In this document: positions 58,945 through 64,000 of the stretch, piece by piece
Numbering within the stretch: the stretch's first letter is position 1
Layout: each line of letters starts with the position of its first letter
Origin: an uncultured Halocynthiibacter sp.
Lineage (GTDB): Bacteria; Pseudomonadota; Alphaproteobacteria; Rhodobacterales; Rhodobacteraceae
Reading direction: 5' to 3'
Assembly: GCA_947503035.1 (NCBI GenBank)
Contig: CANNCD010000001.1
Location: 248,001 to 312,000 of the forward strand
DNA: 64,000 bases
Notes under the pieces: generated by a model
Told to the model about the DNA's origin: nothing
The model's database searches: none
Seen by the model: only the letters and a program-made list of their open reading frames with translations
Program-made: the position numbers and the translations under genes

Positions 58945-60459
58945 TTAATATCCGCCGTTGTCCTGACCGTCGCCTTGCCATGTTTTCGCAAGGTTCCCAA
59001 AACGGGTGAATTCGCCGATAAAGGATAGTTCCACGTTGCCAATTGGGCCGTGACGTTGCTTGCCGATGATGACCTCGGCCTTGGCGTGGAGACGTTCCAT
59101 TTCTTCCTGCCATGTGGCCATCGCCGCCAAATCATCGTCGGATGGTTTTTCACGTTCTTTATAATATTCACCGCGATACACGAACATAACACAGTCGGCA
59201 TCTTGCTCAATCGAACCCGATTCCCGAAGGTCAGACAGCTGGGGCCGTTTGTCTTCGCGTTGCTCCACCGCACGGGACAGCTGGGACAGGGCGATGACGG
59301 GGATATCAAGCTCCTTGGCGATCGCCTTAAGGCCCTGAGTAATCTCGGATACCTCGTTCACGCGGCTGTCTTTGGCGGACGCTGGGCGCACCAGTTGAAG
59401 ATAGTCAACGATCAACACGTCCAATCCGTGGGTCCGTTTCAAACGACGGGCGCGCGCGGCCAACTGTGAAATCGGAAGCGCCGGCGTGTCATCAATGAAG
59501 AGCGGGCAGGCCTCAAGGGTCTTGGCGGCCTCGACGAAACGGCGGAATTCATCCTCGGTCATGTCGCCCGAGCGGATTTTGTGGGACGAAATCTCGGCCG
59601 CATCGGACAGAATACGCGACGCCAGCTGCTCCGCCGACATCTCGAGCGAATAGAACCCGACAACTCCGCCCTGAACCGCGCCTTCGGTGCCGTCGGGTTT
59701 GAGACCCTTTTTATAGGCCTTCGCCACGTTATAGGCGATGTTCGTCACAAGCGACGTCTTACCCATCGACGGACGACCCGCAAGGATCAAAAGGTCGGAT
59801 TTGTGCAGCCCGCCCAGTTTTCCGTCCAGATCGATCAGACCGGTGGAAACGCCGGATAATTCGCCCTCGCGTTGATAGGCGGCGTTGGCCACGTTCACCG
59901 CATCGGTCACCGCGTTCAGGAAGGATTGGAAACCGCTGTCGGATTGGCCTTCTTCGCCAAGGGCATAAAGCGCCTGTTCCGCGGCGACGATCTGTTCCTT
60001 TGGCTCGCTATCCAATTCCACCCGCGTGGCGCGGTCCGCAATGTCACGCCCCAAAAGGATCAATTCCCGACGGATCGCCAGATCGTAAATCATCTGCGCA
60101 TAGTCACGCGCCGCAAAGGCCGAAATCGCCGCACCGGCCAGACGCGCCAAATAGGACGGACCACCCAGTTCCTTCAGGCCTTCGTCGTCTTCCATGAACG
60201 CCTTAAGGGTCACGGGCGAGGCGAGGGTGTTTTTCGCAATCCGGTTCGCCGCAATCTCAAAGATCCGCGCGTGGGTCGGTTCATAGAAATGCATCGGTTT
60301 GATGATCATCGCGACGCGGTCGAAAATCTCGTTATTGGTCAGAATCGCACCCAACAATTGCTGCTCGGCCTCGATGCTGTGGGGCATCGTTTGGGTTTCC
60401 GGCTCGGCTGCGCCACTTATGGCGGGCATGTTTTGGTTAACTGGTGCGATTTCGTTCAT
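58945..60459 (-). CDS. dnaB: Replicative DNA helicase
   Basis: DnaB unwinds DNA at the replication fork. The 504-residue protein has the N-terminal helical domain (from PHSIEAEQQLLGAILTN), Walker A AGRPSMGKTSL (about 220), the DnaB motif SREDKR-like VEQREDKRPQLSDLRESG and a C-terminal RecA fold. No intein is present. The upstream gap contains a perfect DnaA box. Confidence 0.97.
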   Translation of the reverse strand: MNEIAPVNQNMPAISGAAEPETQTMPHSIEAEQQLLGAILTNNEIFDRVAMIIKPMHFYEPTHARIFEIAANRIAKNTLASPVTLKAFMEDDEGLKELGGPSYLARLAGAAISAFAARDYAQMIYDLAIRRELILLGRDIADRATRVELDSEPKEQIVAAEQALYALGEEGQSDSGFQSFLNAVTDAVNVANAAYQREGELSGVSTGLIDLDGKLGGLHKSDLLILAGRPSMGKTSLVTNIAYNVAKAYKKGLKPDGTEGAVQGGVVGFYSLEMSAEQLASRILSDAAEISSHKIRSGDMTEDEFRRFVEAAKTLEACPLFIDDTPALPISQLAARARRLKRTHGLDVLIVDYLQLVRPASAKDSRVNEVSEITQGLKAIAKELDIPVIALSQLSRAVEQREDKRPQLSDLRESGSIEQDADCVMFVYRGEYYKEREKPSDDDLAAMATWQEEMERLHAKAEVIIGKQRHGPIGNVELSFIGEFTRFGNLAKTWQGDGQDNGGY

Positions 60460-60524
60460 GACAGGACCCCGTGTTGAACGTCTTTATATCGTCAGAACGG
60501 GGCTGTCCGCAAATTGTATAACTC

Positions 60525-60533
60525 TGTGGATAA
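60525..60533 (-). promoter_or_regulatory. DnaA box upstream of dnaB
   Basis: TGTGGATAA on the plus strand is TTATCCACA on the minus strand, an exact match to the classical DnaA box. It lies 66 bases before the dnaB start in the 139-base gap shared with a divergent nuclease gene. A single nine-base match can occur by chance. Confidence 0.4.
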
Positions 60534-60598
60534 GGTTGTGAGTAAATATTTTGCGTGTAAACTGTCGCGGTATTTGAGAAATCTAATTAGGTAACGCT

Positions 60599-61228
60599 AT
60601 GGAATTTATTCTTATTCTTGTCGGTGTGTTTGTATTTTATGTTGTTGTGTCTGGCGGTGGTCGGACGTTTCGGCCCCCGTCGACGCGTCGGATTATCAAA
60701 AACGCACTTAAGCCGCCACGAACGCCACGCGTTCGACAACCTTCGCGCACCAGTTCTCCAAAGCCGAAAATCGCTGAGGTCTCGCCTCCAACGAATGCGC
60801 CCAGGGTCATTGAGGGCGCTGCCTATGTCACCGATGGCGATACGATCGTGATCCAAAAGAACAACATCCGCCTCTATGGTATCGATGCCCCCGAGATGAA
60901 CCACCCCTATGGCAAGATTTCGAAACAGGCGATGATGAAACTTTGCAAGGGGCAGACCATTCGCGCCGAGGTGACCGATAGTGACGACCATGGGCGGATT
61001 GTGGCGAAGTGTTACTTGCCGGATGGGCGCGATTTGTCAGAAGAATTGGTCAAGCTGGGCTTGGCAATTGATTGGCCGAAATTTTCGGGTGGGGTATATC
61101 GAAAATTCGAAACACCGGATGCCCGCAAAAAAATGTGGCTAGCGGATGCGCGCCAAAAGGGCCGCATGCACGTCTGGGAAAAATACGAGGCCCAGCAAAA
61201 GGCGCGCGCCGCAACGCGCGCCGAATGA
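60599..61228 (+). CDS. Membrane-anchored SNase-like (thermonuclease) protein
   Basis: A 209-residue protein with one N-terminal hydrophobic helix (about 3-18), a basic Pro/Arg-rich linker and a staphylococcal-nuclease-like domain (about 70-195). The domain shows DGDTIVI, IRLYGIDAPE and DDHGRIVAKCY, which contain the calcium-binding aspartates and catalytic arginines of the family. It is probably tethered to the inner membrane, but the sequence does not settle which side the domain is on. It converges with pyrE, whose stop is one base away. Confidence 0.85.
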   Translation: MEFILILVGVFVFYVVVSGGGRTFRPPSTRRIIKNALKPPRTPRVRQPSRTSSPKPKIAEVSPPTNAPRVIEGAAYVTDGDTIVIQKNNIRLYGIDAPEMNHPYGKISKQAMMKLCKGQTIRAEVTDSDDHGRIVAKCYLPDGRDLSEELVKLGLAIDWPKFSGGVYRKFETPDARKKMWLADARQKGRMHVWEKYEAQQKARAATRAE

Positions 61229-61229
61229 T

Positions 61230-61904
61230 TTAGGAATTCGCCGCCTGCCATGCGCGTGGGTCGTTTAGGAAGGCTTCGACTTCGACCAGTGTTTCGTCGT
61301 CGAACGCTTTGGTCTCTTTTGCCACTTCTAGGACATCCCACCATGTGCAGAGATAGTGAAGCTGCACGCCGTGGTCGCCGAGGGTTTTCTCGGTTTCTTT
61401 GAAGATGTCATAGTAGAAGATCACCGCCGTGTGGTTACAGGTCGCGCCGGTTTCGCGGATCGCATCCACAAAGTTGAGCTTGGAACCGCCATCGGTGGTG
61501 AGGTCTTCGACCAACAGAACCCGCTGGCCTTCGGTCATCACGCCCTCAATACGGGCGTTGCGGCCATACCCTTTGGGTTTTTTGCGCACATAGGTCATCG
61601 GCAATGCCATGCGTTCCGCCACAAGCGCGCCAAATGGCATGCCCGCGGTTTCGCCGCCGGCGATGTTGTCAAACGCGTCAAAACCTGCGTCTGCCATGAC
61701 CTTGGTGGTCAGGAAATCCATCATGGTCGAGCGGACCGCTGGGAAGGAAATCGGCTTGCGGCAATCCACATAGGTTGGGGATTTAAGGCCAGACGACAAT
61801 GTGAACGGCTCTTTGGTGTTAAAGTCCACCGCTTTGATATCAAGCAACATTTTCGCCGTCAGGCGCGCCATGGTTTTGTGGTCGGTGTGGGATGTTGGGA
61901 TCAT
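61230..61904 (-). CDS. pyrE: Orotate phosphoribosyltransferase
   Basis: PyrE converts orotate and PRPP to OMP in pyrimidine synthesis. The PRPP motif [14 protein letters not shown] (about 128-141) is intact, and the lysine-rich loop [11 protein letters not shown] is present. It has 224 aa from the ATG at 61904; 213 aa from the ATG at 61871 is also possible. It is 10 bases after pyrC, in the same operon. Confidence 0.95.
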   Translation of the reverse strand: MIPTSHTDHKTMARLTAKMLLDIKAVDFNTKEPFTLSSGLKSPTYVDCRKPISFPAVRSTMMDFLTTKVMADAGFDAFDNIAGGETAGMPFGALVAERMALPMTYVRKKPKGYGRNARIEGVMTEGQRVLLVEDLTTDGGSKLNFVDAIRETGATCNHTAVIFYYDIFKETEKTLGDHGVQLHYLCTWWDVLEVAKETKAFDDETLVEVEAFLNDPRAWQAANS

Positions 61905-61914
61905 GCTGCGTCCT

Positions 61915-62949
61915 TTATGTGTCGACGGACCAGAGAAGATCGGAACCGGTTTGGAACACGGTCACGGGGCCATCTGGTGTTGGGATGTGGTCGGGATATG
62001 TGACGGGGTCGCCCTTGGTCAGGGTGATGGTGTCGTCATTCACGGGCAGGCCGTAGAAGGCCGGACCATTGAGCGATGCGAAGCCTTCGAGCTTATCAAG
62101 TGCGTTTTCTTCTTCGAACACTTGGGCAAGGATCGACATGGTGTTGGTCGCGGTGAAACAACCGGCACAGCCACAAGGCGCAAGTTTCGCACCATCGGTG
62201 TGCGGCGCGCTATCGGTGCCAAGGAAGAACCGTTTGTCGCCGGATGTCGCGGCGGCGCGTAGGGCAAGACGGTGCTCTTCGCGTTTGGCAACAGGTAAGC
62301 AGTAGTAATGCGGTTTAATCCCGCCAGCCAAGATGTGGTTGCGGTTGATGATCATGTGATGCGTGGTGATGGTGGCACCGGCGTTGTCCTGCGACATCAC
62401 ATAATCCACGCCGTCTTTGGTGGTCAGGTGTTCGGAAATCGTCTTAAGGCCAGGGTTCGCGCGGCGGATCGGATCAAGCACACGATCAAGGAACACGGCC
62501 TCGCGGTCAAAGATATCGATGTCGTGGTCGGTGACTTCGCCGTGGATACAAAGCGGCAGACCAATCTCGGCCATGGTTTCGAGCGTCGCACGCACATTGT
62601 CGAAATTCGTCACACCGGAGGCAGAGTTGGTCGTCGCGCCAGCAGGATAGAGTTTCACCGCCTTGATCAGGCCATCCGCATGGGCGGCGCGCACATCGGC
62701 GGGATCTGTGTTTTCCGTCAGATACAGCGTCATGAGGGGTTCGAACGTGTCGCCCTCGGGGATCGCAGCCAGAATGCGGTCGCGGTATGCGGCGGCGTCG
62801 GTGCTTTTGATCACGGGTGGAATAAGGTTTGGCATAATGATCGCACGGGCGAAATGGCGCGTGGTCTCGGGCAAAACGGCGGCCAACATTGCGCCGTCGC
62901 GCAGGTGCAGGTGCCAATCATCGGGGCGGCGAATGGTGATTTGGGTCAT
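61915..62949 (-). CDS. pyrC: Dihydroorotase (class II)
   Basis: PyrC cyclises carbamoyl-aspartate to dihydroorotate. The zinc motif WHLHLRDG (about 12-19), the carbamylated-lysine region [15 protein letters not shown] (about 95-109) and the TDSAPH motif near 250 identify the E. coli-type class II enzyme. The ATG at 62949 gives 344 aa; the upstream in-frame start at 62979 adds 10 unconserved residues. It is the first gene of pyrC-pyrE. Confidence 0.96.
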   Translation of the reverse strand: MTQITIRRPDDWHLHLRDGAMLAAVLPETTRHFARAIIMPNLIPPVIKSTDAAAYRDRILAAIPEGDTFEPLMTLYLTENTDPADVRAAHADGLIKAVKLYPAGATTNSASGVTNFDNVRATLETMAEIGLPLCIHGEVTDHDIDIFDREAVFLDRVLDPIRRANPGLKTISEHLTTKDGVDYVMSQDNAGATITTHHMIINRNHILAGGIKPHYYCLPVAKREEHRLALRAAATSGDKRFFLGTDSAPHTDGAKLAPCGCAGCFTATNTMSILAQVFEEENALDKLEGFASLNGPAFYGLPVNDDTITLTKGDPVTYPDHIPTPDGPVTVFQTGSDLLWSVDT

Positions 62950-63129
62950 GCCCAGTGGGTTACACCGATTATTCGACAAATTCCATAGGCAACTGGCGTT
63001 TTTGATTTGCCTATTTTTTGGGCTAGTGGCTGCAAAAAGTTAATAGATGGTTCATTTGTCCGGTGTTTGAATTGCCATTCATTCAGACACTGCCTAGCCT
63101 TTAGGCAATTCTCGGGGGACAAGCACCGC

Positions 63130-63951
63130 ATGTTAGATGCATCCACACAGCCAGTTATGCAACGCGTGCGCGGTCGGGCCACTGTTCGGCTTGATGCACA
63201 TAATGGGCGTATGCGTCTGCGGGATCTGCATCAATCGGGTTCTGCCAAGGTGTTTTTGCCGCAAATTCATGCCCCTACGCCAGAGGTGGTGTTTTTGAAC
63301 ACCTCGGGCGGTGTGACTGGCGGCGATAAGCTGACCTATGAATTGGCCGTGGGGGACAATGCCCGCGCCACAGGGACCAGCCAAACCGCCGAGCGCGCCT
63401 ATGAGGCCAGCGCCGGAACCGGTGAAATTAATGTAAACCTGTCCGTTGGGGCGGGTGGTGCGCTTGATTGGTTGCCACAGGAAACGATTCTGTTTGAGAA
63501 AAGCGCGATGTCACGGCGGACCAACGTCGAGTTGGCGGCGGATGCGCGGTTCACCATGATCGAAACCGTGGTGCTGGGGCGCAAGGCCATGGGCGAGACC
63601 CTCACCGATATTGAATTCCGCGATTGGCGCGAGGTGCGCCGTGCGGGCACGCCCGTGATGATCGAACCCGTGTATATGAACGCCGAGGTTCTGGCGCGCG
63701 GGGATCATGGGGCATTGATCAACGGGGCGCGGGCCATGGCGACGATTGCCCTGTTTGACCAAGGGGCCGAGGACGCGGTCGAAGCCGTGCGCGCCCAGTT
63801 GGATGAGACTGTTGTGGCTGCGGTAAGCGGTTGGGACGGGAAATGTGTTGTGCGCCTTATGGCGGGGGATGCGTGGCCATTGCGCCAAGCGGCCAAGAAG
63901 ATTTTGAAAACCGTGCGCGGGGTCGATCTGCCCCGTGTGTGGCAACTATAG
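63130..63951 (+). CDS. ureD: Urease accessory protein UreD
   Basis: UreD (UreH) binds apo-urease and, with UreF and UreG, delivers nickel. Family features are VFLNTSGGVTGGDKLTYEL (about 54-72), TGTSQTAERAYEA and LPQETILFEKSAMSRRT. The 273 aa are normal. The ATG at 63130 is chosen over longer starts because the conserved region begins there. It opens a urease cluster that continues beyond the window. Confidence 0.93.
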   Translation: MLDASTQPVMQRVRGRATVRLDAHNGRMRLRDLHQSGSAKVFLPQIHAPTPEVVFLNTSGGVTGGDKLTYELAVGDNARATGTSQTAERAYEASAGTGEINVNLSVGAGGALDWLPQETILFEKSAMSRRTNVELAADARFTMIETVVLGRKAMGETLTDIEFRDWREVRRAGTPVMIEPVYMNAEVLARGDHGALINGARAMATIALFDQGAEDAVEAVRAQLDETVVAAVSGWDGKCVVRLMAGDAWPLRQAAKKILKTVRGVDLPRVWQL

Positions 63952-63960
63952 GGGGCGGGG

Positions 63961-64000
63961 ATGAACCTCACACCAAGAGAAAAAGATAAGCTGTTGATCA
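63961..64000 (+). CDS. ureA: Urease gamma subunit, cut off by the window end
   Basis: The last 40 bases start an ATG frame reading MNLTPREKDKLLI, the standard N-terminus of the urease gamma subunit. It is nine bases after ureD, in the usual ureDA order. Only 13 residues are visible. Confidence 0.85.
   Translation, partial: MNLTPREKDKLLI

Overview
The window looks like chromosomal DNA of an alphaproteobacterium of the Rhodobacteraceae (Roseobacter group). The evidence is the 14-subunit nuo operon interrupted by small accessory genes of Rhodobacterales type (DUF5337, DUF5333, a helix-hairpin-helix protein), a short Paracoccus-type NuoG (672 aa), nuo followed by birA-coaX-rnj, and the set alr / dnaB / radA / cvpA / purF on one strand. 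Coding density is high, with many ATGA and TAATG stop-start overlaps. I see no rRNA, tRNA, CRISPR array, prophage or intact insertion sequence.

Layout. 1-2.6 kb: end of pntA and pntB (proton-translocating transhydrogenase). 3.0-7.97 kb: a DUF3422 protein, an M20 amidohydrolase, a small secreted protein, moaA and an AlkD-like protein. 8.0-13.2 kb: glmS and glmU (UDP-GlcNAc synthesis) on the minus strand, divergent from a HAD phosphatase and a DegT-type aminotransferase. 13.5-30.6 kb: nuoABCDEFGHIJKLMN with five extra genes between core genes, then birA, coaX and rnj to 33.8 kb. 34-37.8 kb, minus strand: DEAD-box helicase, NUDIX hydrolase, prfC. 37.9-39.8 kb: a small accessory patch with an AT-rich lipoprotein gene, a remnant that resembles the start of a pentapeptide-repeat protein, and a Hint-domain protein. 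39.9-43.4 kb: atypical SDR, sodium:solute symporter, orphan ABC ATPase. 43.5-46.1 kb: tatABC and a DUF815 AAA+ protein. These converge with a minus-strand series from 61 kb back to 46 kb: pyrC-pyrE, dnaB, an XRE regulator, alr-mlaE-mlaF, a coiled-coil membrane protein, pqiA, radA, cvpA, purF, SDR, surE, pcm and an nlpD-like gene. Three plus-strand genes or gene starts lie on that right side: a secreted beta-propeller protein, a membrane-anchored SNase-like nuclease and, at the edge, ureD with the first codons of ureA.

How the genes work together. The central block makes respiratory complex I. The non-core genes inside it are predicted to give a one-helix peptide, two small membrane proteins, a periplasmic protein and a lipoprotein, which is what assembly factors or extra subunits of a membrane complex would look like. 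The C-terminal HhH domain of NuoE is duplicated on the membrane-anchored protein encoded next to it. I regard this accessory set as the most interesting part of the window. The right half combines envelope functions (Tat export, an NlpD-like LytM protein, an Mla-type transporter coupled to alanine racemase) with DNA replication and repair and nucleotide synthesis.
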